The translations under genes were made by a program, and so were the position numbers. A model generated the notes under the pieces. The model had not been told where the DNA came from. It worked only from the letters and a program-made list of their open reading frames with translations, and searched no databases. DNA of 64,000 nt from Campylobacter hyointestinalis subsp. lawsonii (GTDB taxonomy: Bacteria; Campylobacterota; Campylobacteria; Campylobacterales; Campylobacteraceae). Position 1 is the stretch's first letter, and each line of letters begins with the position of its first letter. The stretch lies in NCBI RefSeq assembly GCF_013372165.1, contig NZ_CP053828.1, positions 1,612,001 to 1,676,000 on the forward strand, read 5' to 3'. This document shows, in pieces, positions 1 through 8,806 of this stretch.

Positions 1-578
1 ATAGGTTGTTGTTTTTTTGTAGGAGTTCCTTTGCTAACTGTAAATGGAGAATTTGCTGCATTTTTTTGTTTTATAATCATTTTTTTAACAAAAAATAGCA
101 CTATGAGTAGCACAAATAAAATAATAATTACGGTTATATATTTTGAGTCTATATCATAGCTCGCGTTAGTACTATCTTTGGTTTTTATATTTGGCGGTAT
201 AACAGTTTTGATAGCTTGATTTAGTTTTGCTACTCTGATTCTAAGTCCAAATTTATCCGCTGTTTTTGAAGCGGTTATGCTTATTGGCTCATTCCATTTT
301 AACTCTACTTTAGTGGCTGTTTTATCAGCAGTCGTAGTTATAAAAAGATTTTGGATAATATCTGAGTTTATACTTTTATCAATGTCATTATCTATCGCTA
401 GATCGCTAAGAAGTAAATCTGTTACACCATTTCCACTTTGCTGTTTTAAAGAACCATCATAAGCAGAATCAAAGCTAAGCATAATATCTACACGATCTCC
501 ACGCTCATAAATATTATAAGTAAGTAAATTTGAAGCAAAAATAGGCAGTGAAATAAAAAGTAAAATTAAAAATCTCAT
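1..578 (-). CDS. fliO: FliO-like flagellar export membrane protein (partial, 3' end outside window)
   Basis: The reading frame starts at ATG 578-576 and runs off the left edge, so about 190 residues are visible. It begins with a hydrophobic signal peptide (residues 1-15), followed by a polar region of about 120 residues. A single membrane segment rich in I, L, V and F then leads into a lysine-rich tail. This layout fits the FliO family, which helps assemble the flagellar type III export gate. The start overlaps the fliN stop by four bases (ATGA), so the two are translationally coupled. In C. jejuni, as I recall it, the gene after fliN encodes a membrane protein of this kind. The assignment rests on layout and neighbourhood, because FliO proteins are poorly conserved. 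Confidence 0.6.
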   Translation of the reverse strand, partial: MRFLILLFISLPIFASNLLTYNIYERGDRVDIMLSFDSAYDGSLKQQSGNGVTDLLLSDLAIDNDIDKSINSDIIQNLFITTTADKTATKVELKWNEPISITASKTADKFGLRIRVAKLNQAIKTVIPPNIKTKDSTNASYDIDSKYITVIIILFVLLIVLFFVKKMIIKQKNAANSPFTVSKGTPTKKQQP

Positions 579-880
579 AATAACTCTTTTTTGAAATATT
601 GGATAACTGATTTTGAATCTAAAATTTCATTTATACGAATAGCTAAATTTTTTTCATATACCATTACTTCGCCCTTACCAAAAATTCTATTATTTATATA
701 AAGCTCTACGCTCTCACCAGCAGGTTTTTCAAGGTCTATAACAGAGCCTACTTCTAGTTTTAGCAGCTCACGTACGCTTATAGTTGTCGTTCCTAACTCG
801 CTTATAAAATCAACTCCGACGTCTAAAAGCTCATCATATCCATGAAATAGACCATTTGGGCTTAGCTCTTCTTCGCTCAT
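575..880 (-). CDS. fliN: Flagellar motor switch protein FliN
   Basis: This 101-residue protein consists almost entirely of a SpoA/FliN C-terminal domain (about residues 20-95). Visible motifs are VGVDFISELGTTTISVREL and LYINNRIFGKGEVMVYEKN, both typical of FliN. FliN forms the lower C-ring of the flagellar motor and docks export cargo. The length matches short FliN proteins of epsilonproteobacteria. The gene overlaps the CheX-like gene upstream by four bases and the fliO-like gene downstream by four, so it lies in a tightly packed operon running from the methyltransferase through trpFBA. Confidence 0.9.
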   Translation of the reverse strand: MSEEELSPNGLFHGYDELLDVGVDFISELGTTTISVRELLKLEVGSVIDLEKPAGESVELYINNRIFGKGEVMVYEKNLAIRINEILDSKSVIQYFKKELL

Positions 881-1293
881 GCTTTTTTATAACCTATCTT
901 AAATGTTCGGTTTTTCATTTTAAAAAGTCTGTATTCGTTCAACTCTACAGGAAAAGACTCTACTTTACCCAAAAACTCAGGAGTTCCTAATTTATACTTT
1001 TTGCCTTGCTCATTTAGTAAATTCTTAGCATAGCCTATGATCTGATTTGCCACTTCTCTACATAGATCAGCCAAATCCACTTGAGATAAATCATCTGAAT
1101 TTAAAAGCACTTTGGCAAAATAATTTAGCGTATCTTTTTTAAAATATAAATAAAATTGATATTCGTCGTTACCATCAAACACTGGAATGCTAGCACCATA
1201 AACATTATCTCCTAGCTTTGATCCGTTTTCTAACTTAAAACCCAAAACATCGCTACAAAAATGCTTAGTAGCTTCATAAACTGCGTCCATCAT
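877..1293 (-). CDS. CheX/CheC-like chemotaxis phosphatase domain protein
   Basis: This 138-residue protein shows the segment EVANQIIGYAKNLL near residues 80-93. E80 and N83 reproduce the E-x2-N signature of CheC/CheX/FliY phosphatases, which dephosphorylate CheY-P. The second N of a full motif pair is not obvious, so activity is uncertain. It overlaps fliN by four bases and lies about 50 bp after trpA. The same protein between trpA and fliN is known in C. jejuni as a hypothetical. Start choice: ATG at 1293 (or the next ATG at 1290) follows a GGAAG ribosome-binding site. Confidence 0.6.
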   Translation of the reverse strand: MMDAVYEATKHFCSDVLGFKLENGSKLGDNVYGASIPVFDGNDEYQFYLYFKKDTLNYFAKVLLNSDDLSQVDLADLCREVANQIIGYAKNLLNEQGKKYKLGTPEFLGKVESFPVELNEYRLFKMKNRTFKIGYKKA

Positions 1294-1343
1294 AGATGCT
1301 TCCTTAAAGCTTTTTTTATTTATTATACATAATAATTCGTAAA

Positions 1344-2093
1344 TTAATCTTTAAAAATATCATTTATAGCACTGCTTAGTTCTTGTATATTAAGCTTACC
1401 TTGCAATTCAACTATGCTAGTTCCCACTATAGCTCCATCGGCATATTTTTTAGTTCGTCTTACATCTTCATTTGTTTTTATGCCAAATCCTATCGCCACA
1501 GGTAGTTTGGTTTTTGATCTGATATCTTTTATTAGATCTTTCAGTTTATCTTCTGGCGTAGCTCTACTGCCAGTAACCCCAAGAGCACCCACGGCATATA
1601 CAAACCCATCTGCATTTTGAAGTATTTTAGCGATTCTATCTTGCGAAGTCACACTCACAAGAGGAACTAAACAAAGTCCGAGATCTTTACATTTTGCGAA
1701 AAACTCACTGCTCTCATCATAAGGCATATCAGGAACTATCAAACCGCTTATGCCTACTTCTTTAGCTTTGGCTAAAAATCTATCTTCTCCATAAGCAAAA
1801 ATTAGATTATAATAGACTAAAAAAACAAGTGCTTTTTTAGTTTTTACGCCTCCAAGCATATCAAAAACAGTATCTGTAGTAACTCCATTTTGACAAGCCT
1901 CAAAACTTGCCATACTTATGAGTTTGCCATCAGCCAAAGGATCAGAATATGGGATTCCGATCTCTAAAATATCAAGACAGCTCTCATCAAGTAAATTTAA
2001 AAACTCTTTTGTGTATTCTAAATTTGGATATCCTGCAACTATATAACCTATATTCGCTTTTTTGCCACTAAAAGCTTTTCGTATCTTATCCAT
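1344..2093 (-). CDS. trpA: Tryptophan synthase alpha subunit
   Basis: The product is 249 residues, near the family length of about 250-268. It cleaves indole-3-glycerol phosphate to indole, which passes to TrpB. The active-site segment [16 protein letters not shown] carries the catalytic acids E44 and D55. The phosphate-binding loop [10 protein letters not shown] and the later [10 protein letters not shown] are also visible. It overlaps the trpB stop by eight bases, as expected for equimolar synthesis. No trpE, trpD or trpC lies in the window, so the rest of the pathway must be elsewhere or missing. Confidence 0.97.
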   Translation of the reverse strand: MDKIRKAFSGKKANIGYIVAGYPNLEYTKEFLNLLDESCLDILEIGIPYSDPLADGKLISMASFEACQNGVTTDTVFDMLGGVKTKKALVFLVYYNLIFAYGEDRFLAKAKEVGISGLIVPDMPYDESSEFFAKCKDLGLCLVPLVSVTSQDRIAKILQNADGFVYAVGALGVTGSRATPEDKLKDLIKDIRSKTKLPVAIGFGIKTNEDVRRTKKYADGAIVGTSIVELQGKLNIQELSSAINDIFKD

Positions 2094-3267
2094 AGATCGT
2101 TCCTTTTTTATACTCCATTATGGTGTTCATATCTTTATCGCCCCTGCCACTTACATTTACTACTATATTTGATTTTGTTTTTAAATTTGGACATAATTTC
2201 TCGAGGTAAGCTAAAGCGTGAGAGCTTTCTATAGCTGGTATTATCCCTTCTAACCTTGATAGAAGTTTTAGAGCATTTACGCACTCATCATCACTCACTG
2301 CGTAGTAGCTTACTCTACCTATATCTTGTAAATGGGCGTGTTCTGGTCCAACTCCTGGATAGTCAAGCCCTGCACTTATGCTATGAACTGGCAAAATCAT
2401 TCCAAATTCATCTTGTAATACTATGGTTTTCATGCCGTGGATTATCCCTTTGGTGCCTTTGGTTAAAGTGGCTGCGTGGTATTTAGTCTCTATACCAAGA
2501 CCTGCTGCTTCAACGCCTATGATATTTACGCTAGGATCATCTAAAAATGCTGAAAATATACCTATAGCATTGCTCCCACCACCCACACAAGCTATGATAT
2601 AATCTGGCTTAACGCCTTTTTCATCTAATTGGGCTTTGGCTTCAGAGCCGATTATACTTTGGAAATCTCTAACTATCATTGGGTAGGGGTGAGGACCAAC
2701 GGCTGAACCAATCACATAAAATCTACTCTCTATCTCATTTACCCACGCTTGAATGGCTGCTGTGGTGGCCTCTTTTAGCGTGCCAAGCCCATCGCTAATA
2801 GGCACTACATTGGCTCCTAAAAGCTGCATTTTATATACATTTAAGGCTTGTCTTTTGGTATCGCATTGCCCCATATATACATCGCACTCTAGCCCTAGAA
2901 GTGCCGCTGCTGTTGCAGTGGCTACTCCGTGCTGACCAGCACCAGTTTCAGCCAAAACCTTTGTCTTACCCATCTTTTTAGCAAGAAGTGCTTGGGCTAG
3001 AGCGTTATTTATCTTGTGAGCTCCTGTGTGGTTTAAATCCTCTCTTTTTAAATATATATTATGCCCGTAGTGTTCGCTTAACCTTTTTGCGTGATACATA
3101 GGGCTTGGTCTGCCGACATAATCTTTTAAAAGTGCGTTTAATTCAGCTTTAAATTCATCGCTCTTTGCGATCTTTTCATAGGCCTTTTCAAGCTCCATTA
3201 GAGCACTCATCACAGTTTCAGGGACAAATTGTCCGCCATATTTACCAAAATAGGCTTTTGCGTTCAT
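2086..3267 (-). CDS. trpB: Tryptophan synthase beta subunit
   Basis: This 393-residue PLP enzyme joins indole and serine to make tryptophan. The PLP lysine is K85 in [13 protein letters not shown]. The phosphate-binding loop GGGSNAIG and the C-terminal VSGRGDKD are present. The sequence looks complete and conserved, of the TrpB1 type that pairs with TrpA. The start overlaps the trpF stop by four bases and its end overlaps trpA by eight. Confidence 0.97.
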   Translation of the reverse strand: MNAKAYFGKYGGQFVPETVMSALMELEKAYEKIAKSDEFKAELNALLKDYVGRPSPMYHAKRLSEHYGHNIYLKREDLNHTGAHKINNALAQALLAKKMGKTKVLAETGAGQHGVATATAAALLGLECDVYMGQCDTKRQALNVYKMQLLGANVVPISDGLGTLKEATTAAIQAWVNEIESRFYVIGSAVGPHPYPMIVRDFQSIIGSEAKAQLDEKGVKPDYIIACVGGGSNAIGIFSAFLDDPSVNIIGVEAAGLGIETKYHAATLTKGTKGIIHGMKTIVLQDEFGMILPVHSISAGLDYPGVGPEHAHLQDIGRVSYYAVSDDECVNALKLLSRLEGIIPAIESSHALAYLEKLCPNLKTKSNIVVNVSGRGDKDMNTIMEYKKGTIYG

Positions 3268-3875
3268 CTTAAATCTCCTAAATTAACTATTTTTAAAATT
3301 TCATATATCTTTTTGCTATCTTTAAACCCAAACTCATCTTCTATTTTGCTATTTATATCAATTAAATTTGGTTTAAGCTTCATAGCTTCTTTTAAATTTT
3401 CTACACCGATTCCACCGGCTAAACCAAATTTGATATCTAAATTTTTTAGTAAATCCCAATTAAATTTAACCCCATTTCCGCCCTTTTTTTCACCTTTTGT
3501 ATCAAATAATACTTTATTATAACTCCCATTAAGCTCAGGCAACGATTCAGCCACGCTAAAAACTTGCCACACCTCACAATCAAATTTGGTTTTATCATCT
3601 ACTTTTTCATAGATTTGAGCAGCGTCTAAATTCGCTAAATTCACTATCTTAGCTATCTTATCAAACTCAATTCCAGCAAATACTCCAACAACTTTTATAC
3701 TAAATTTATGAGCTAAATCAGCAATATTTTTAGCCATTTCTAAGCTAACTTGCCTTTTGCTCTGAGCAAAAATCACACCGATGAAATCCACTCTACGACC
3801 ATTAAATTCGCACTCGCACACACTTTTGGCTTCGTTTAAATTTTTGATACCACAAATTTTGATTAAAGGACTCAC
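3264..3875 (-). CDS. trpF: Phosphoribosylanthranilate isomerase
   Basis: This 203-residue (beta/alpha)8 enzyme catalyses the Amadori rearrangement of phosphoribosylanthranilate. The N-terminal [11 protein letters not shown] holds the catalytic Cys. FDTKG contains the catalytic Asp, and [11 protein letters not shown] forms the phosphate site. The length is normal. Its start overlaps the last base of the methyltransferase gene at 3875, so it appears to be translated from the same transcript as that gene. Confidence 0.93.
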   Translation of the reverse strand: MSPLIKICGIKNLNEAKSVCECEFNGRRVDFIGVIFAQSKRQVSLEMAKNIADLAHKFSIKVVGVFAGIEFDKIAKIVNLANLDAAQIYEKVDDKTKFDCEVWQVFSVAESLPELNGSYNKVLFDTKGEKKGGNGVKFNWDLLKNLDIKFGLAGGIGVENLKEAMKLKPNLIDINSKIEDEFGFKDSKKIYEILKIVNLGDLR

Positions 3876-4972
3876 TAGCCACCCTTTTTTACTATATAAA
3901 GATACTCGGTTACATGTATATCTCTTGAGTTTAAATTTCTACTAGCTCTGTAAGTTGGGTATTTGATCTCCACTTTTTTAACATTGCCTATCTTATTTAA
4001 ATTTGTAAGAAATTCGCTTTCGCTGATAAAACCCTCTGAATTAAACGAAATAATTAAATATTTTGCTTTAAATTCACTTAAAAGGTTAAAAAATTCATCG
4101 CTTGCTTTAGCTTTTTTATTATATTTTGAGCGGTTCCAGTCGTTTGGTATGCCACTAACTTTGCTAATTTGCTCTATATTTGGAGCTTTAAAATCGCTAA
4201 TTAAATTTAACATAAAGTAGTTTGAGCCATAAGGATGTTGATTATAAGGTGGGTCAAAATACGCTATATCCACGCTTGGAATGGATTTGGCAAATTCCAA
4301 AGCGTCATTTTGGAAAACCTTAAATTCGCTTTGAAAATTTGAAAAAATCGGCATTTTTAGCTCTATTTTGCCTAAAATTCGCCTCAATGCATTTTCGCCC
4401 TGTCCGCCGAATTTACCAATGCCATCTTTGTCTTTATAAAATCCCTTAAAAACGCCACCTGTATTTGAGTGAATAGATGCCTCGCTAAGAAGTGGAGCGA
4501 TAAAATATTTTTGAAATTCAGTTGGAATTTTAGATATTTCATCTCTTAAACCGCCTAAAATTAACGCATTTTGCCTTGAGTAAAAAACTCTTTCATTTTT
4601 TTGGATATTTTCATCATTTTTTGGGGCATAAAGTTCGCTTATAAAGCTCTCTTTTGGTGCGTAGTTTTGTAAAATTTGATTGTGAATTTGGCTTAAGCTT
4701 GATATAAGTTCATCATTTGCGTTTTCCAAATAGCAAGAATTTATAACAAAAGAGTATTTTTCTAAATCATTTGCCAATATCAAATTTGAGTGTTTTTTGG
4801 CTAGTCTTGCGACAACTCCACTTCCACTAAAAACATCGGCAAAAGAAATTTTTTCTTTTTTAAAATTCTTTCTAATATCGCATACAACGCTATCAATTGA
4901 ATTTAAAAGCGAACGCTTATTGCCTAAATAACTAATTAGCTGTTCGCTTAAATACTCTTTTTTTTCTTTCAT
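3875..4972 (-). CDS. DNA adenine-specific methyltransferase (D12/Dam-type class)
   Basis: This 365-residue methyltransferase has the SAM-binding motif DVFSGSGVVA near residue 46. Its catalytic motif DPPYNQHPYGSNYF near residue 240 is a DPPY type that methylates adenine N6. The N-terminal EQLISYLGNKRSLL is typical of the D12 class. No restriction endonuclease gene lies next to it, so it is either an orphan regulator of the methylome or the remnant of a type II system. It abuts trpF with no spacer and heads the trpFBA-fliN transcription unit. In C. jejuni, as recalled, trpD and trpE occupy this position. A degraded copy of its N-terminus lies just upstream (5041-5145). Confidence 0.85.
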   Translation of the reverse strand: MKEKKEYLSEQLISYLGNKRSLLNSIDSVVCDIRKNFKKEKISFADVFSGSGVVARLAKKHSNLILANDLEKYSFVINSCYLENANDELISSLSQIHNQILQNYAPKESFISELYAPKNDENIQKNERVFYSRQNALILGGLRDEISKIPTEFQKYFIAPLLSEASIHSNTGGVFKGFYKDKDGIGKFGGQGENALRRILGKIELKMPIFSNFQSEFKVFQNDALEFAKSIPSVDIAYFDPPYNQHPYGSNYFMLNLISDFKAPNIEQISKVSGIPNDWNRSKYNKKAKASDEFFNLLSEFKAKYLIISFNSEGFISESEFLTNLNKIGNVKKVEIKYPTYRASRNLNSRDIHVTEYLYIVKKGG

Positions 4973-5040
4973 TAAATCTCCAAATTTTAAGAAACAAATT
5001 CTATTAAATTTTAACTTTGAATTTGCTCAAATTTGCCTTA

Positions 5041-5145
5041 ATCGTCGTTTATCACACCCAAAAGTGAGTATTTGTTACCAAGATATCTAATTAACTGTTC
5101 GAGAGTAGAATAAATTCTTAATGTATTTGCGGTAATGGAGGCCAT
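5041..5145 (-). pseudogene. Relic of a second methyltransferase N-terminus
   Basis: The minus strand reads EQLIRYLGNKYSLLGVINDD and then stop. Eleven of the first 15 residues match EQLISYLGNKRSLL of the intact methyltransferase that starts 70 bp downstream, and the DNA also aligns. The open frame extends back to about 5150 with no further recognisable homology. It is read as the remains of a tandem copy or of an earlier allele. Confidence 0.5.
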
Positions 5146-5163
5146 CCATATCTCGCATTTACC

Positions 5164-5181
5164 GCCTAGGCAAAACCCGCC
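5164..5181. repeat. Direct-repeat copy 1 flanking the HxlR/LLM module
   Basis: CCTAGGCAAAACCCGCCT here resembles CTTAGGCAAAACCTGCCT at 6637-6654. Each contains a short AGGC/GCCT palindrome. The pair brackets the regulator and oxidoreductase genes. They may be module ends or just weak terminator hairpins. Confidence 0.35.
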
Positions 5182-5190
5182 TTAAAAAGC

Positions 5191-5529
5191 TTAGATAACT
5201 TTAATATTATGATTTTTAGCATACTCTTCTCCCCAGCTTTGCATAGCATCTAGCACAGGGGTTAAAAGCTTTGCGCATTTACTTAGGCTGTATTCTACCT
5301 TAGGCGGTATTTGCTTATATATTTTTCTTTGAACTAAGCCATCATTTTCTAATTCTCTTAATTGTTGTGTGAGCATTTTTTGAGTAATTTGTGGTATTTC
5401 ACGCAAGAGCTCAGCGTTTCTTAATACTCCATATTGATTTAGTTTCCATAAAATCATCCCCTTCCACTTACCAGCAATCAAATCTAGCGTAAGCTCAAAA
5501 GTGCAGTGATATTCATTTTTTAAAGCCAT
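5191..5529 (-). CDS. HxlR-family winged-helix transcriptional regulator
   Basis: This 112-residue single-domain regulator has the classic HxlR start (CTFELTLDLIAGKWKGMILW). The recognition helix region is LREIPQITQKMLTQQLRELE, and the wing is IPPKVEYSLSKC. Proteins of this type usually repress a divergent enzyme gene and respond to electrophiles or quinones. Here it is divergent from a flavin-dependent oxidoreductase with about 110 bp between them, and that gap holds an inverted repeat likely to be its operator. One Cys near residue 9 could act as a redox sensor. Confidence 0.9.
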   Translation of the reverse strand: MALKNEYHCTFELTLDLIAGKWKGMILWKLNQYGVLRNAELLREIPQITQKMLTQQLRELENDGLVQRKIYKQIPPKVEYSLSKCAKLLTPVLDAMQSWGEEYAKNHNIKVI

Positions 5530-5543
5530 ATTTTTCCTTTTTA

Positions 5544-5579
5544 ATACTTACTTTTTAGTGAGTATGCTACTTTTTAGTG
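5544..5579. promoter_or_regulatory. Likely HxlR operator between divergent genes
   Basis: The segment ATACTTAC..GTGAGTAT at 5544-5565 is an inverted repeat. The 12-mer TACTTTTTAGTG occurs at 5549-5560 and again at 5568-5579, offset by 19 to 20 bp, about two helical turns. It sits just upstream of the HxlR start codon. This fits cooperative binding of two dimers, which is inference. Confidence 0.5.
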
Positions 5580-5641
5580 CGTTCTTGACATAATAGCTAT
5601 TATTGTATAAAATTATCCTTAAAATTACCAAAGGAGCTAAT

Positions 5642-6589
5642 ATGCTAAAAATAGCGCAGCATTTACAAAATCATAAAGCTTTCAATGCTGTTTTTAATCA
5701 AGATAAATTAAGCTTTGGGCTTATTGCACCATTTAAGGGTTATGGCGGGCATAGTCCTGATATGAGCGATTGGCTAGATACCTTGCATGTGTTAGACCAA
5801 AGTGCAATCAGTGCGCTGTGGATACGAGATGTGCCATTTTACGATCCTAGTTTTGGAGATACAGGGCAGATATATGACCCATTTGTTTTTGCTTCGTTTT
5901 TGGCCGCTAATACTAGCAAAATAGCCATAGGCACCGCTGGTATAATAGCTCCATTTAGAGAGCCGATAAATGCTACTAAATCAGCTACAAGCTTAGATAT
6001 TTTAAGCAATGAGCGTTTTATCTTTGGGCTTAGTACAGGCGATAGGATGAGTGAGTATGAAGCTTTTGGAGAGGATTACTTAAAGCGTGGCGATAGATTT
6101 AAAGAGTGGTGGCAAATCTCTCGTGCATTACAAAAAGAGGATTTTTTAAACTTACAAACCAAAGAATATGGCAATTTTAATGCTCGTTTAGATTTTTTGC
6201 CTAAAAAAAGCTTGGCTATGGTAGCAGTAGGTAGGTGCCGCCAAGAATTATCATGGCTAGCAAATATCCCTGATGCGTGGATTACACATGGCATTAATCC
6301 AGATAATATACAAAGCATCACGCAAAGCTTACGCGAGCTAAATAAAGATAATATTTATAGACCATTTGCTTATGCAAACTTTGTAGAGCTTACACCTGAT
6401 CCTAATTATGAAGTTAAATTATGGAATAATATTTTTGTGCGAGGTGGAGTAAAAAAGGTGGTGCAATATTATATGAACCAGTATAAAAATGGTTTATCTC
6501 ATATACTTTTAAACTTGCGTCCTAGTGAGTTAGAGCCTATTTCTATGCTTAATGATTTAAGCGAGGAAATATCTAAATACAAAGCTTAA
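5642..6589 (+). CDS. LLM-class flavin-dependent oxidoreductase
   Basis: The product is 315 residues. The start is placed at ATG 5642 because AAAGGAGC lies just before it; the longer frame from 5603 has no such signal. Motifs fit the bacterial luciferase-like (LLM) fold: FGLIAPFKGYG at the N-terminus, ALWIRDVPFYDPSFGDTGQI, and FGLSTGDRMSEYEAFGEDY near the FMN site. These enzymes use reduced flavin to oxidise small molecules, and the substrate here is unknown. The divergent HxlR gene suggests induction by an electrophilic or quinone-like compound. Confidence 0.85.
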   Translation: MLKIAQHLQNHKAFNAVFNQDKLSFGLIAPFKGYGGHSPDMSDWLDTLHVLDQSAISALWIRDVPFYDPSFGDTGQIYDPFVFASFLAANTSKIAIGTAGIIAPFREPINATKSATSLDILSNERFIFGLSTGDRMSEYEAFGEDYLKRGDRFKEWWQISRALQKEDFLNLQTKEYGNFNARLDFLPKKSLAMVAVGRCRQELSWLANIPDAWITHGINPDNIQSITQSLRELNKDNIYRPFAYANFVELTPDPNYEVKLWNNIFVRGGVKKVVQYYMNQYKNGLSHILLNLRPSELEPISMLNDLSEEISKYKA

Positions 6590-6623
6590 AGCGTTTGCTA
6601 TTTTCTTTTAGCGATGCTACAAG

Positions 6624-7055
6624 CTACTTGTGGTATCTTAGGCAAAACCTGCCTGAGCGCCTAGCTAACTCTAATGTATCATAGAGATTTGCTTTTTTAA
6701 GATCTTTTGTAACGGCGCTTAAATCATCAGGATTTATAAATTTCTTAATCCTCTCCATAAGCCAGCTTTTTATGCTTACGCCTTTACTTTTGGCTTTTAA
6801 AAGATCTGCTTTTTCCTCGTTTATACATTTGATAATCTCTATTATATCATGCGTTGTGGTCTTGATCTCTTTTATATCTACATTTGGAAGCTCTTTTTGA
6901 ATTTGGTTTTCTAGCCACTGATCTAGGCTGAATTTATCCCTGTTTTCAACATAGCTATTTAAAAATCTAGCCAAAGTAGCAGATAGCATATCTACTTCTT
7001 TTTCGTTTAACTGCGTAGAATAAAATTTATCTAAGCTTTGATCTGTTTTTGACAT
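6624..7055 (-). CDS. Uncharacterised helical protein of a decayed AAA+ cluster
   Basis: This 143-residue, charged, mostly helical protein has no domain I recognise. The C-terminal 10 to 15 residues (GRFCLRYHK) fall where the direct repeat next to the LLM gene begins, so the original C-terminus may have been lost. It is the last gene of a minus-strand group starting near 8492, about 15 bp after the AAA+ lid fragment. The gene before it has lost its catalytic core, so this one may no longer be functional. Confidence 0.55.
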   Translation of the reverse strand: MSKTDQSLDKFYSTQLNEKEVDMLSATLARFLNSYVENRDKFSLDQWLENQIQKELPNVDIKEIKTTTHDIIEIIKCINEEKADLLKAKSKGVSIKSWLMERIKKFINPDDLSAVTKDLKKANLYDTLELARRSGRFCLRYHK

Positions 7056-7070
7056 TTTTAATCCTTTTTA

Positions 7071-7878
7071 TTAATCTTGCCTATCATCAATACTTGCTTT
7101 TTTGATATCCATTTTTGAGATTCTCTCTTTTAGGCTATCGATTTTATCTTTTAGGGTTACAGATATGCTTTTGGTTTCATTTATTTTTTTGATTACATTT
7201 TGGGTGGTTATGCTCTCACGCCCTTCTATAAAGGACTCTTCAAAGCTCTCTTTTATCACCGATTCTAGATCAGCTCCGCTAAAGCCATCAGTAAGCTTAG
7301 CTAATTCAAAAACATCAATATCAGCTGTTTTTGTCTTGCTTCTGTGCTCTAAATGTAGCTTTAAAATCTCTCCAAAGCCCATCAGTAGAGCCTTCAAATC
7401 TCTTTATCACATTGCCTAATTTACTATAATCAAATTTTAGACTATTATAAATAACTTTGCTAATAGCATCAAAATACCCATAACAAAGGTAATCAATAGG
7501 CTTTAAGTTGATACTTTTTAAATACTCTTTTGTTTCATCTTCTATATCTATCTCTTCATCGCCAATATAGCAGTATTTATTATGATCCACAGCTTCTTCT
7601 ATATTTATGTATGCCAAAAGCATCTTGCGGATTTTCTCTGTTCCTAGCCCAAAGATAAGCGCAAGTGGAGCATCGGTTTTAAACACACTAACAAGCGTTT
7701 GAAACTGCAATAAAAATAGATCAAAATAGTCTTTTTCTATGATTTTTAGGTTGCTTTTGATTTTTTCTACATTTTCACTATTTTTTATAATATCCCAAAT
7801 TATATCGCGGAATTTATCGTGATACTCTCGTAAAAACGATTTAGCGTTTTTGTCTAGATTTTTGTTGGTTTTTAGCAA
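7071..7878 (-). pseudogene. AAA+ ATPase with catalytic core deleted
   Basis: Two overlapping frames are present. The first (7878-7321, TTG start) encodes 185 helical residues ending in unrelated sequence. The second (7397-7071) encodes a typical AAA+ C-terminal lid, seen in ILKLHLEHRSK and LAKLTDGFSGADLESVIKE. No Walker A, Walker B or arginine-finger sequence exists between them. The simplest reading is a deletion of about 200 codons that fused the N-terminal domain out of frame to the lid. In intact relatives the two parts would be one protein of roughly 450 to 550 residues. Confidence 0.65.
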
Positions 7879-7916
7879 ATTTTCTTTGTATTCTTTGTAG
7901 TTGATATCATTTAGAG

Positions 7917-8171
7917 TTATTTTAAGAGCGTTTTATCAAAATCCATATCAAAGATTTTTAGAATACTCTGCGCTAAGTTATCGCTATTTTGGTCTAGCTT
8001 TTTTAGCTCTTTTAGCTCGGTTTCTAGCCCTTGGACTTCTAGCCAACGCATTAGCAAGCCACTTTTAAAATGCTCCATTATATCTTCTATGTTGAAGTTG
8101 TTTTGTAGAGATTCTAGGCTAGATACACTAGCGCCATTTACTTGGAGATTAAATTTAATTTTTTTTGCCAT
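7917..8171 (-). CDS. Small uncharacterised protein with an NFN..D..F..G.L.RWL motif
   Basis: The 84-residue protein contains LQNNFNIEDIMEHFKSGLL and then RWLEVQGLETEL. This resembles a short recurring helical motif seen in diverse bacterial proteins with no agreed function. A good ribosome-binding site (AAAAGGACAAAAATG) precedes the start. It lies between a frameshifted gene upstream and the broken AAA+ gene downstream and probably worked with the ATPase. Confidence 0.6.
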   Translation of the reverse strand: MAKKIKFNLQVNGASVSSLESLQNNFNIEDIMEHFKSGLLMRWLEVQGLETELKELKKLDQNSDNLAQSILKIFDMDFDKTLLK

Positions 8172-8182
8172 TTTTGTCCTTT

Positions 8183-8492
8183 TTATAAAGTTATATATTC
8201 ATCATCATCGCCGTTTTGCGATAGTGCTATCTTTCTATCTGCTAGGGATTGAGGCGTTTTTGTCATCATCTCTCTGACTGCTACTATTGTTTTTATCAAC
8301 TCCTGCCGTTTAGCTTTTATTTCATTTTCTTCTATCCCTGCTTGTGCTGTCGTAGCAGATTGCGATGCAGTAGCGGTGCTAAGATAACTTGCTACAGACG
8401 AAACAGAACTGCGTAGATTTAGTACAGATTGCGTAGATTGTTGCCCAGCATCTTGAACTTGTTGACGAGCGGCAATATCCCAAAAAGTCCCA
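8183..8492 (-). pseudogene. Frameshifted small gene heading the AAA+ cluster
   Basis: ATG 8492-8490 follows AAAGGAGTGAAA. The start frame gives only 24 residues. One extra T in the T5 run at codons 3-4 would connect it to a 100-residue open frame (DIAARQQVQDAGQQSTQSVL through NGDDDEYITL, stop at 8183). The second frame has no start of its own and a stop just upstream. This is therefore a one-base deletion in a short T run, either a pseudogene or a rare slippage variant. Confidence 0.55.
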
Positions 8493-8806
8493 TTTTCACT
8501 CCTTTTATCTAATTAAAGTATTAGAATTTAGCTTACAATAAGCCAAATTCAATTTTGCTATGAAAATTTATTGCTAATCTTTTGATGAAAAATATTGTAA
8601 TTATACCCCCTCCCATAAAACTAAGCTTAATTTGCTAAAAGGATAGTAACAAATTTACTTAAGTGGGAAGGGGACGCTTTTTTAGCAGTCGCTACCCCTT
8701 CCCCCTTAACAACCTTGAAAAAGCTTTGCTGTGCTTTGCACAGATTTATGGTTTTGGCTCTAGCGAAATTAAATCTAAATTTTATCATTTGCAAGTAATA
8801 AATTTA
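8493..8806. other. Intergenic region with a large GC-rich hairpin
   Basis: No coding sequence is visible. An inverted repeat has arms at 8659-8677 (TTAAGTGGGAAGGGGACGC) and 8691-8709 (GCTACCCCTTCCCCCTTAA) around a 13-base loop. It has two imperfect positions and is unusually GC-rich for this genome. A nearby T run makes it a candidate bidirectional terminator or structured RNA. Confidence 0.5.

Noticed and set aside
277-462. Small plus-strand gene near the left edge
   Set aside because: It lies opposite the fliO-like frame, which has a signal peptide, membrane helix and coupling to fliN.
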